Translations under genes and position numbers: made by a program
Notes under the pieces: generated by a model
The model's input: the letters and a program-made list of their open reading frames with translations, nothing else
The model's database searches: none
What the model was told of the DNA's origin: nothing
Part shown: piece after piece, positions 6,315 through 13,709 of the stretch
How the letters are laid out: each line of letters opens with the position of its first letter
How positions within the stretch are numbered: the first letter of the stretch is position 1
NCBI GenBank assembly: GCA_934087515.1
Contig: CAKOIY010000017.1
Location: 1-14,465, forward strand
Source: an uncultured Bacilli bacterium
GTDB taxonomy: Bacteria > Bacillota_I > Bacilli_A > RF39 > UBA660
Reading direction: 5' to 3'
Length of the DNA stretch: 14,465 bases

Positions 6315-7004
6315 CTACACATCTATATTCTCATAAGGAATCATATGTTCAAACATATTCTTTACTTTTTGTTGAGACTTATATTTTGCAAGAACTTTTC
6401 TCTTATACATTAAAGTCTTATCATCAAGTTTATACTTATCTAACTTTTCTTTATCAATATGATCCATTTTTCTTTTTGTATAATACTTTCCAAAATAACT
6501 TAAATGTTTGGGTTTTTCTCTTTCTACCATATCATGTATCATTTTATGATGCATATGTCCATATTCTCCATCTTTATTATGTGTTACAACCATATTCCAT
6601 TTTTTTAATTTTATTATCGTATCTAAGTCTTTCTCTATATTATTATAACTAAACATCCATTTGCTTCTTCTTGATAAGAACTTATCAGTATATCCCAAAG
6701 ATATTAACTTATCATCTGTCATCTTCATAGCACTTTCAATTTCTTTTTCTCTTATTTTATTTCTACCACAAGTCACACACACTACTAAAAACTTTTCCTT
6801 TTCAAGCTTATTAAACCCCCACAAAGTCTCATCATCTGGATGTGCAACAATCATTAAATTATCATAATCACGGTAATCATTAGGATTAAGCATACTAAGC
6901 ATCTTTTTATTATTATGCAAATTTCCTCCCAGCAAAAATAAAATAAAAATCACCAGCACTACAATAAAAACAATTATTAATACTCTTTTTAATCTTTTGT
7001 TCAT
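6315..7004 (-). CDS. Membrane-anchored PIG-L/LmbE-family deacetylase
   Basis: A 229-residue zinc-dependent N-deacetylase of the PIG-L superfamily, which typically acts on GlcNAc-bearing or similar acetamido sugars. The zinc motif AHPDDE is at 54-59 (ligands H55 and D58), and the third-ligand motif is GEYGHMHH at 147-153, where the usual GHxDH reads GHMHH. Residues 8-25 are one hydrophobic helix after a basic start (NKRLKR). The protein is therefore probably anchored with the catalytic domain outside the membrane, a topology that fits an envelope glycan substrate. An in-frame GTG at 7022 exists, but the ATG at 7004 has GAGGAG upstream. It begins one base after the stop of the membrane XRE gene, with its ribosome binding site inside that gene, indicating translational coupling. 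The acceptor sugar is unknown. Confidence 0.85.
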   Translation of the reverse strand: MNKRLKRVLIIVFIVVLVIFILFLLGGNLHNNKKMLSMLNPNDYRDYDNLMIVAHPDDETLWGFNKLEKEKFLVVCVTCGRNKIREKEIESAMKMTDDKLISLGYTDKFLSRRSKWMFSYNNIEKDLDTIIKLKKWNMVVTHNKDGEYGHMHHKMIHDMVEREKPKHLSYFGKYYTKRKMDHIDKEKLDKYKLDDKTLMYKRKVLAKYKSQQKVKNMFEHMIPYENIDV

Positions 7005-7005
7005 A

Positions 7006-8358
7006 CTACTCCTCGCATTCACTTACATAATTTGAATAGTTCTTTATAAGTTTATCATAATTCTCCCTAGAAACTATAACATTAATCTTAGCCTTACCAA
7101 GTTCATTATAATCTCTTTGTCTTTTATTTTTTATATCTTCAAATAAAAGTTTTAGCATTTTATTAGAATCTTGGTAGCTATATATATTTAAAACTTTTCT
7201 TTTAGGATTATATATTAAATCTTTATCAATAGTATATTTTACATAATCACTCTCAAACTTTATATTTTTTTCAGAATCGTCTATTGTATAAATTATATTA
7301 TCTGAATTTATAATAGTATTATCATTCATTTTAATGTAAGAGACTTGACTAGTTCTATATTCCTTAGGTAAAACATTAGTATTATCAAAAGACGTATAAA
7401 CTCCTAAAGTTAAGCCAATTCCTGCGCCAAATAAACCAAGTGATGATATGAAAATAATAAATATTCTTTTTAAATTTTGTCTTCTTGAAAATATAAAATT
7501 ATATATAAGTTCAATGAATATATATGTAATTCCAAGTAGTCCTAAAATTGCTAATACTAAAGTTAAGAAAATAATCCCATATTTCAAATAACATAACAAC
7601 CAAAAAATTATTATTGTAAACCCTATAAAAGAAATAGCAAAAGGTATTATTATCAAAATAAACATAAACTTTATTATTGTTACAACAATAGTAGCCAAAA
7701 CATTTAAAAAGTTAGAACTAGAATGCTTAGGATCTCTTATCACTATGCGTTCTTTCTTTTTAGTATCTTTATCAATCGGATCTTCTAATGTTTGAGTTAC
7801 TGCACTTTGATCTTCGATTGTTATATAATAATCCAAATATCTCACTTTAAACAAATGAATAAACACAATTATATCTGCTATTACTAATATTATTAAAAGT
7901 ATGTTTTCAAAAACCATATCTATAAAAGTACCTATTTTAGGTATATTCAAAAATAAATTAAATATAAAAACATTAAAAATAGCAAAAACTATTTTTGACA
8001 TAAGCCAAAGTACAAAAGTTATAAATAACATTTCTAATATACATTTTATTTTCTCTTTAAATTTCATAGTACAAAACATATTATAAGTATTAGTAACTAT
8101 CTTTAAAAAATCATTAAAGCAATTACCAAAATTTATCTTATTAGTCTCTGTCTTACCAATAAAACCATCATCCATCAAGTCTTCTAAAGTGCAATTAAGC
8201 ACCTTACACATTTTCTTAAGTTTTTCCATATCAGGATATGATGAACCAGATTCCCATTTAGAAACAGCTTGTCTTGAAACTTCTAATAAATCTGCTAATC
8301 TCTCTTGAGATAAATTATTCTCTTTTCTTAATTTTTTTAACTTATCACTAAATTTCAT
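7006..8358 (-). CDS. Membrane-bound XRE-family regulator
   Basis: A 450-residue protein with an N-terminal XRE helix-turn-helix (1-62; the core is QERLADLLEVSRQAVSKWES at 18-37). Hydrophobic segments lie at about 107-137, 151-170, 219-258, 261-283 and 297-322, roughly six passes. The polar C-terminal region of about 125 residues (323-450) is unrecognised. DNA binding on the cytosolic side and sensing at or across the membrane is the natural reading, but the side of the C-terminal domain depends on the exact number of passes. GGAGG lies about 10 bases before the ATG. It sits 89 bases after the kinase gene and its stop is one base from the deacetylase start, so control of that gene, and of itself through the inverted repeat at 8398-8411, is inferred. 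Confidence 0.8.
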   Translation of the reverse strand: MKFSDKLKKLRKENNLSQERLADLLEVSRQAVSKWESGSSYPDMEKLKKMCKVLNCTLEDLMDDGFIGKTETNKINFGNCFNDFLKIVTNTYNMFCTMKFKEKIKCILEMLFITFVLWLMSKIVFAIFNVFIFNLFLNIPKIGTFIDMVFENILLIILVIADIIVFIHLFKVRYLDYYITIEDQSAVTQTLEDPIDKDTKKKERIVIRDPKHSSSNFLNVLATIVVTIIKFMFILIIIPFAISFIGFTIIIFWLLCYLKYGIIFLTLVLAILGLLGITYIFIELIYNFIFSRRQNLKRIFIIFISSLGLFGAGIGLTLGVYTSFDNTNVLPKEYRTSQVSYIKMNDNTIINSDNIIYTIDDSEKNIKFESDYVKYTIDKDLIYNPKRKVLNIYSYQDSNKMLKLLFEDIKNKRQRDYNELGKAKINVIVSRENYDKLIKNYSNYVSECEE

Positions 8359-8368
8359 TTTTTCTCAA

Positions 8369-8411
8369 CCTCCACCGATATTTTAATACAAATAAAGTCG
8401 GTAGCACTACC
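8369..8411 (-). promoter_or_regulatory. Inverted repeats in the leader of the membrane XRE gene
   Basis: On the minus strand GGTAG-TG-CTACC (8411-8400) is an inverted repeat, placed where the -35 of a weak promoter would lie (TTGGTA, then TGTATT 17 bases later). The CTACCGA arm (8404-8398) can also pair with TCGGTGG (8378-8372), which runs into the GGAGG ribosome binding site at 8373-8369. It could be an operator, an RNA switch or neither. Confidence 0.4.
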
Positions 8412-8447
8412 AATTTTTGGTTTCTTTTTGTATAAATTCAGTTGCAA

Positions 8448-9008
8448 TTACGAATTTTTCCACTTTTTATATTCTCTTATAATTGTATCAGCTACTTCCT
8501 CAGGAGACAAATTAGTTGTATCAACTACTAAGTCATAATTATTAAAATCATCTTTTTTAACACCATATAATTTAAAATATCTTTCATTTTCACACTTAAA
8601 TCTTTCAATTAAAGCCTTTTTATGTGCTTCCAAATCAGTAAATTGTTCTAAATCTTTTCTCTTGTTATCTTCAAAAGCTCTTCGTGCAGCCTCATCAATA
8701 TCTACTTTCAAATAAACTTTAAACGATTCAGGAACAGCATACCAACCAAGTCTTGCATCAATAATAAAATTATCATTTTCCTTAGCATATTCTTTAGCGC
8801 TATTTTCAATCTTAATATCAATCTCTGGATGATCCTCGACATACTTACCAAACTCCGCCAAAGACATATTAGCTTCCTTAGCAAGTTTTCTAAAATACTC
8901 ACCATTTCTATAAATACCATACGATAACTTATCCATAAGAACTTCAGAAACAGAGCCTTTTCCAGAAGCTAAATCACCACTTAGAGAAATAATATTTCTT
9001 TTTTTCAT
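8448..9008 (-). CDS. Cytidylate-kinase-like P-loop nucleotide kinase
   Basis: A 186-residue cytosolic kinase with a Walker A loop at 11-19 (GDLASGKGS) for ATP binding. An NMP-binding segment follows (YRNGEYFRKLAKE), then the strand FIIDARLGWYAVP typical of the short, archaeal-type cytidylate kinase-like family. An arginine-rich lid-like region (DEAARRAFEDNKRKD) comes next. It is shorter than the classical bacterial CMP kinase of about 220 residues, so the assignment as the cellular CMP kinase is uncertain; another small phosphoacceptor is possible. AGAGGT lies 5-6 bases before the ATG. It has its own strong promoter (9040-9068), and the membrane XRE gene starts 89 bases downstream on the same strand. 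Confidence 0.75.
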   Translation of the reverse strand: MKKRNIISLSGDLASGKGSVSEVLMDKLSYGIYRNGEYFRKLAKEANMSLAEFGKYVEDHPEIDIKIENSAKEYAKENDNFIIDARLGWYAVPESFKVYLKVDIDEAARRAFEDNKRKDLEQFTDLEAHKKALIERFKCENERYFKLYGVKKDDFNNYDLVVDTTNLSPEEVADTIIREYKKWKNS

Positions 9009-9039
9009 AAAATACCTCTTTTCTTAAATATTACTTAAA

Positions 9040-9068
9040 AATATATCATAAAAATAACTATTTCTCAA
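9040..9068 (-). promoter_or_regulatory. Promoter of the cytidylate-kinase-like gene
   Basis: On the minus strand TTGAGA (9068-9063), a 17-base spacer and TATATT (9045-9040) with TGA as an extended -10. Transcription would start about 25 bases before the start codon. Confidence 0.65.
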
Positions 9069-9086
9069 CTACACTATAATCGAAAA

Positions 9087-9102
9087 TGTAAAAAAGTGTA
9101 AA
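9087..9102 (+). promoter_or_regulatory. Tandem TGTAAA repeats upstream of the wall hydrolase promoter
   Basis: Two TGTAAA hexamers start at 9087 and 9097, one helical turn apart. WalR of Bacilli binds TGTWAH-N5-TGTWAH upstream of autolysin genes. Here the gap is N4, one base short, so WalR-type binding is only a suggestion. Confidence 0.35.
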
Positions 9103-9117
9103 AAGTTTAAAAAAACA

Positions 9118-9157
9118 TACCTATACATTAGGTAAAATTAATTAATACTGATATAAT
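9118..9157 (+). promoter_or_regulatory. Wall hydrolase promoter with overlapping palindrome
   Basis: A perfect extended -10 (TGA then TATAAT at 9152-9157) lies 32 bases before the ATG. The -35 position (9129-9134) is one arm of a perfect inverted repeat, TACCTA-TACAT-TAGGTA (9118-9134). A protein on this palindrome would touch the -35 region. Confidence 0.55.
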
Positions 9158-9189
9158 ATATATAGAGAATAATGAAAGGTAGTGATTTT

Positions 9190-11811
9190 ATGATTAATAA
9201 AATAACAATTAATAGATATATACTTTTTTCTATCATATTTATATGCTCTTTTCTCTTTTTAGGAAATGCTAATGCTTTATCAGTTGGTAGAGTTACTTAT
9301 GATGGAAAAGTTCTTTTAAGAACTGGTCCAGGAGACAATTACCAAACCTCTAATGAATTACATTACGGAGATTCCTTTATAATAATGAATTCATCTACAA
9401 TTAAAGGAAGTGGTTGTACCAACGGCTGGTATAAATTTAATTACAATGGATCTTTAAGATACATTTGTAGTGGACACACTTCAACATCTGCAAGCACTAT
9501 AAGAGTAAATTATAGTAGTGGTGTTAATCTAAGAACTGGTGCAGGAATAAATTATAGTACATACAAAAAAGTAAAAAATGACAAGCTACTAACTTTATCT
9601 TCAACAAAAAAAATAAATGGTAAGGGTTGCTTTAGTGGTTGGTACAAAGTCTATTATAATAGTAAAAACTTATATATATGTAGTTCCTATATAAAAAATT
9701 ATAATTCTAGTAGTAATGTCATAGTATCTAATATAGGAGGAGTTAATCTTAGAAAATCAAATTCTACTAGTAGTCAAAAAATTGCTTCATTAAAATATGG
9801 AGAATCCTTAACACTAAGTGATAAAACAAAATACAAAGGTACTGGATGTTCTAGTGGTTATTACAAAGTATTTTACAAAGGATATATAAGAAACGTATGT
9901 AGTTCTTATGTATATAACAAAACAAGTTCTTATGTTGTTAATATAGGTGCAGGTGTTCCAGTTTATAGTAGTACTACTAATTTAAAGAAAGTAAATACTA
10001 TTCCTTACGGATCACCAGTCATAGTAATTGGAACTACTAAATATAAAGGAAATAACTGCTCAAACGGTTACTATAAGATAAGTCTTAATAATACCAATAA
10101 ATATGTATGTAGTTCCTATATAACAAATACTAATAATATCACCAATACTACTACAAAAGTAAATATTAGAAAAGGTGCAGGCACTAATTATGCAAAAACT
10201 ACATCATTTGTAAAAAACGCCTATGTTGTTCTAGCAAGTACTTCAAAATTTAAAGGAACAGGTTGCTCTGCTGGTTGGTATAAACTAAATTATAATGGTA
10301 CAACAGGTTATATTTGTAGTTCTTATACAGAACTTGGAAAGCCAACAAACACAAGTACATCTAATAGCACTAGCAATAACACTTCAACAAAAAAAACCAT
10401 AACAAAAATAAAAACATCAGCTGGCTACTACTACACTACAAACACATGGAATTATAAAATAAAAGAAAATTATGGTTATGTAAGGGCATCAGCAAGTACA
10501 AGCAGTTCTATAAAAGATACTATTTACTTAGGAACAGAAGTTAATGTTACTGGAACAGCAAAAGCAACAAGTGGTTGCTCTGCTGGTTGGTATAAAATTT
10601 CTTACTACAAAAACAGAACTGGTTATATATGTAAAAGCTTAATAGATAAAAAAGAAAATGTTACAAAAGCAAATGCTTCATATTGTAATACACTAGTTAA
10701 AAATGGTTTTCCTAGTTCTTATTGCCCTTACCTATCATACCTACATTCAAAATATCCAAACTGGGTATTTAAAGCAGAAAAAACAAACATTTCATTCCTA
10801 GCAGCAATAAATGGAGAATCATATAGAAACTACACTCAAATATTCGAAAGACCATACATAACATCTACTACTGTTAGAGAAGTTCCGAATTGGAGAACCG
10901 CATCAGATGCTTACGTAGCTTATATGTTAGACCCACGTAATTACTTAAACGAACAAAATATATTTGCTTTTGAAACACTAAGTTATGATAGTGCTTTCCA
11001 CACTAAAAATGCTGTCAGAAGTATCGTTGATGGAACATATTTAGATACTGATACCTATGCTAGTTATTTCATCGAAGGTGCTAAAAAATACAATGTAAGT
11101 CCAGTTCATCTAGCTAGCAGAGTAAAACAAGAAGGAGGAACAAATTCAAGATATGATTCCGTTTCAGGACAAGTCAAAGGAACTTGTAAAATACAAGATG
11201 TTTATGTATGTAGCTCTTATGCCACAATAACAAATACCACCAATAAAACTGCTAAGTTTACTAGGGATGTAAATTTAAGATATGGAGCAGGCACTAATTA
11301 CTCAAGAAAAACAAGTGGTCTAAAAGGAGAAACATTTACTCTAATATCTACTAAAAAATACAAAGGAAGTGGATGTTCCGCTGGTTGGTATAGAATAAAT
11401 TCAATATCTAGATCGCTAAAAGGAATGTACAACTACTACAACATCGGAGCATATGGTGCAAACCCTGTTCAGAGAGGTTTACAAACAGCTGCAGGCTGTG
11501 TTGATGAAAACGATGGAACACCATGGAACAGCAGAAAAAAAGCTATTGTATATGGAGCAAATTTTATAGCTAACGGTTATGTAAACCAAGGCCAAGATAC
11601 TATGTATTATCAAAAATTTAATACAAGTCCAAGAGCTACTCTTCCAAAATTCACACATCAATACATGACCAACATACTAGCACCAGCCGGAGAAAGTTTA
11701 TCAACATATGAATCATATAGTAATTTAAAACTTATTAATAAACCATATGTTTTTAAAATACCAGTATACACCAATATGCCAACAAACAGTACAACTCACC
11801 CACAATTTTAA
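9190..11811 (+). CDS. Secreted SH3b-repeat cell-wall hydrolase, glucosaminidase type
   Basis: An 873-residue exported protein. The signal peptide runs to about A29 (GNANA). Six bacterial SH3 domains follow (about 31-96, 102-168, 175-241, 246-311, 318-380, 420-485), each with a VNLR-GAG-type first strand and a late GC-x-x-GWY. A Thr/Ser/Asn linker precedes the sixth. The catalytic region from about 497 has the LytD-like pattern: YLHSKYPNWVFKA, AYMLDPRNYLNEQNIFAFE, a probable catalytic E648 in RVKQEGG, and YNYYNIGAYG (747-756). A seventh SH3b-like segment (about 665-743) is inserted between those last two motifs. The expected activity is cleavage of the GlcNAc-MurNAc glycan backbone, with SH3b modules holding the wall. 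I chose the ATG at 9190 because AAAGG lies upstream and the signal peptide starts cleanly; the ATG at 9172 lacks a site. The next gene follows after 19 bases. Confidence 0.85.
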   Translation: MINKITINRYILFSIIFICSFLFLGNANALSVGRVTYDGKVLLRTGPGDNYQTSNELHYGDSFIIMNSSTIKGSGCTNGWYKFNYNGSLRYICSGHTSTSASTIRVNYSSGVNLRTGAGINYSTYKKVKNDKLLTLSSTKKINGKGCFSGWYKVYYNSKNLYICSSYIKNYNSSSNVIVSNIGGVNLRKSNSTSSQKIASLKYGESLTLSDKTKYKGTGCSSGYYKVFYKGYIRNVCSSYVYNKTSSYVVNIGAGVPVYSSTTNLKKVNTIPYGSPVIVIGTTKYKGNNCSNGYYKISLNNTNKYVCSSYITNTNNITNTTTKVNIRKGAGTNYAKTTSFVKNAYVVLASTSKFKGTGCSAGWYKLNYNGTTGYICSSYTELGKPTNTSTSNSTSNNTSTKKTITKIKTSAGYYYTTNTWNYKIKENYGYVRASASTSSSIKDTIYLGTEVNVTGTAKATSGCSAGWYKISYYKNRTGYICKSLIDKKENVTKANASYCNTLVKNGFPSSYCPYLSYLHSKYPNWVFKAEKTNISFLAAINGESYRNYTQIFERPYITSTTVREVPNWRTASDAYVAYMLDPRNYLNEQNIFAFETLSYDSAFHTKNAVRSIVDGTYLDTDTYASYFIEGAKKYNVSPVHLASRVKQEGGTNSRYDSVSGQVKGTCKIQDVYVCSSYATITNTTNKTAKFTRDVNLRYGAGTNYSRKTSGLKGETFTLISTKKYKGSGCSAGWYRINSISRSLKGMYNYYNIGAYGANPVQRGLQTAAGCVDENDGTPWNSRKKAIVYGANFIANGYVNQGQDTMYYQKFNTSPRATLPKFTHQYMTNILAPAGESLSTYESYSNLKLINKPYVFKIPVYTNMPTNSTTHPQF
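9280..10644 (+). repeat. Six tandem SH3b-coding repeats with a conserved cysteine pair
   Basis: The repeats encode residues about 31-485. Each has one Cys in a (G/N)C-x-x-G(W/Y)Y motif and one in a (Y/N)(I/V)C motif: 76/93, 147/164, 220/237, 290/307, 359/376 and 463/481. The spacing is 17 residues in five repeats and 18 in the sixth. At the DNA level the copies are well diverged, so this is an old array. Confidence 0.8.
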
Positions 11812-11830
11812 ATAAATAAAGGAGGCTTTT

Positions 11831-13087
11831 ATGAAAAAATATTTATTTATAATTATAACACTATTACTTTTCCCAATTGCAGTACATGCACAAGATTCTA
11901 CAATCAATATAGAAGCTGCAACAAAAAATATTTCTGTAGGAAATAATATAACCATAAACGTTAATATTCAAAGCAACAAATCAATCGGCTATTATGAATA
12001 TACTTTAGATTATGATAACTCTAAACTAAAACTACTAAGTGGTAATCCCTATACAATGGATAAACCAAATAGTAATAATACAAAGAAAGTTACTAAGACA
12101 TATAAATTCAAAATTTTAAAATCTGGTTCCACAAAAATATCAGTAAAATCATATGTAGTAACCAGTTTTGAAAAGGAAGAAAACTTATCTGTAAAAGTTA
12201 ATCCATTAACAATAAAAACAAATAAATCTTCATCAAATAGTGATAGTAATTACCTGTCATCTTTAGAAATCGAAGGTTATAAACTATCTCCAACATTCTC
12301 TAAAGATAACACAGATTATGTTCTAAAAATAAATAAAGATATTGATAGCATAACTGTAAAAGCAACTCCCGAAAATAGTTCTGCTACCATCGAAGGAACT
12401 GGAAAAAGAACCTTAAATCCTGGAGAAAATAAAATAGATATCACAGTAAAAAACAGTAAAGGTGAAGATTTAACTTATAGTATTTTAATAATTGTTAATG
12501 ATGAAAATCCTATAAAAATAAAAATTGACAATCAAGATTATACATTAATTAAAAACATTAATGCTTTAGACATACCAGAAGGCTATAAAATAGTAAAAAT
12601 AAAAATTGGTGATAATACAATAAAAGCATTATATAGTGATGTTACAAAATATACTCTAGTAGGACTAAAAGACGAAAACAATAACATTTCACTTTACATA
12701 TACGATCAAGATAATGATAGTTACACACCATACAACGAAATAAAACTAAGTGAAATTAGATTTTTACCATTAAAAACAAATGAAACGCTTAAAGAATACG
12801 AAAAATATAATGAAACTATCAATAATATTGACGTAGAATGCTATAAAATATCTAGTTATTCAAACTATTGCATAATTTATGGAATGAATCTTAATACCGG
12901 AGAAAAAGGTTGGTACTCTTATAATAATAAAGAAGATACAATTCAAAAGTATAATACCGATATAACAGCCTATTACGAAGAAAAAATAAATAGTACAAAA
13001 ATTCTTATTTATATTCTAGCAGGTACTACTCTAGTATTTGGTATTAGCACTATAGTTTTAGCTATTAAAAAATCAAAAAGAAAATGA
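11831..13087 (+). CDS. Surface protein with cohesin-like and cadherin-like beta-sandwich domains, membrane anchored
   Basis: A 418-residue exported protein. The signal peptide ends at about A20 (AVHAQ). Residues 24-126 resemble a cohesin-type beta sandwich (ISVGNNITINVNIQS, then YYEYTLDYDNSKLKLL). After a Ser/Asn linker, residues about 141-222 match the bacterial cadherin-like beta-sandwich pattern (YLSSLEIEGYKLSPTFS, NTDYVLKI, LNPGENKIDITV). Residues 227-386 are unrecognised and end outside the membrane. A helix at 390-412 and the tail KKSKRK anchor it with the C terminus inside. AAAGGAGG stands 7 bases before the ATG. It lies 19 bases after the wall hydrolase gene with no terminator between, so the two are very probably co-transcribed. 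Cadherin-like domains of this type often follow SH3b-hydrolase domains in a single protein, so it may be the docking half of a split architecture. Confidence 0.75.
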   Translation: MKKYLFIIITLLLFPIAVHAQDSTINIEAATKNISVGNNITINVNIQSNKSIGYYEYTLDYDNSKLKLLSGNPYTMDKPNSNNTKKVTKTYKFKILKSGSTKISVKSYVVTSFEKEENLSVKVNPLTIKTNKSSSNSDSNYLSSLEIEGYKLSPTFSKDNTDYVLKINKDIDSITVKATPENSSATIEGTGKRTLNPGENKIDITVKNSKGEDLTYSILIIVNDENPIKIKIDNQDYTLIKNINALDIPEGYKIVKIKIGDNTIKALYSDVTKYTLVGLKDENNNISLYIYDQDNDSYTPYNEIKLSEIRFLPLKTNETLKEYEKYNETINNIDVECYKISSYSNYCIIYGMNLNTGEKGWYSYNNKEDTIQKYNTDITAYYEEKINSTKILIYILAGTTLVFGISTIVLAIKKSKRK

Positions 13088-13104
13088 GTTCAACTCATTT
13101 TTTT
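13081..13104. terminator. Shared terminator of the surface operon and nth
   Basis: AAAATGAG (13081-13088) pairs with CTCATTTT (13094-13101) around TTCAA, and the T run continues to 13104. The stop codons of both convergent genes (13085-13087 plus, 13095-13097 minus) lie inside the hairpin, 7 bases apart. Confidence 0.8.
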
Positions 13105-13709
13105 ATTTTACATAAATCTTTTATTTTGCAATTATCACACTTAGGATTCTTAGCAGTACAATAATATCTTCCAAAATGAACCATCCTAAGATGAGTGTCA
13201 CACCACAATTCCTTAGGAACCTTTCGTTTTAAAGCTTTTTCTACTTCCAAAACATTAGCATTTTTTCTAGCAAGTCTAAGTCTTTTAGAAACCCTCTCCA
13301 CATGAGTATCTACTGCTATATTAGGAATTTTATAATATTCACTTAAAAACACATTCACAGTTTTTCTACCAACCATAGGTAGTTGTTCCAATAAATTCCT
13401 ATCTTTAGGAACTCCTCCCCACTCATCTATTTGCTTAGCGATTTCAATTACAGCCCTACTTTTCTTAGTATAACTACCTAAACTATGAACAATATCTTTC
13501 ACATCATCATACTTAGCATCTTTAAGTTTCTTAACACTATCATATCTAGAAAATAATTCTCTTGTTACTACATTAACCCTCTTATCAGTGGTCTGAGCAC
13601 TTAACATTATAGCAATCAATAACTCATAATCCTTGGTATAATTAAGCTCACACACAGGATTAGGAAACAACTCTTCTAAATACCCTAAAATTCTATCATT
13701 CATTTTCAT
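13095..13709 (-). CDS. nth: Endonuclease III, base-excision DNA glycosylase/AP lyase
   Basis: A 204-residue enzyme that removes oxidised pyrimidines from DNA and nicks the resulting abasic site. The helix-hairpin-helix is at 108-122 (LEQLPMVGRKTVNVF) with catalytic K116, and the catalytic aspartate is D134 in AVDTHVERV. The [4Fe-4S] ligands are C184, C191, C194 and C200, spaced C-x6-C-x2-C-x5-C as in E. coli Nth. All key residues are present and the length is normal. Two in-frame ATGs compete (13709 and 13703); neither has a clear ribosome binding site. Either start overlaps the end of dnaD (14 or 8 bases), so translation is probably coupled to it. The gene ends at the shared hairpin at 13081-13104. 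Confidence 0.95.
   Translation of the reverse strand: MKMNDRILGYLEELFPNPVCELNYTKDYELLIAIMLSAQTTDKRVNVVTRELFSRYDSVKKLKDAKYDDVKDIVHSLGSYTKKSRAVIEIAKQIDEWGGVPKDRNLLEQLPMVGRKTVNVFLSEYYKIPNIAVDTHVERVSKRLRLARKNANVLEVEKALKRKVPKELWCDTHLRMVHFGRYYCTAKNPKCDNCKIKDLCKIKK

Noticed and set aside
5918..6322. A 134-codon open frame on the minus strand, rich in hydrophobic residues
   Set aside because: It runs antisense through the GNAT 3' end, the 58-residue gene and the terminator, and has no ATG with a ribosome binding site at its start. The opposite-strand small gene has far better signals.
9280..11811. Recent tandem duplication of SH3b DNA
   Set aside because: The repeats share protein motifs but their DNA is well diverged, so no recent duplication is indicated.
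11479..11955. Minus-strand open frames across the hydrolase end and the surface-protein start
   Set aside because: They overlap signal peptide and catalytic coding sequence of strongly supported genes and have no recognisable content.
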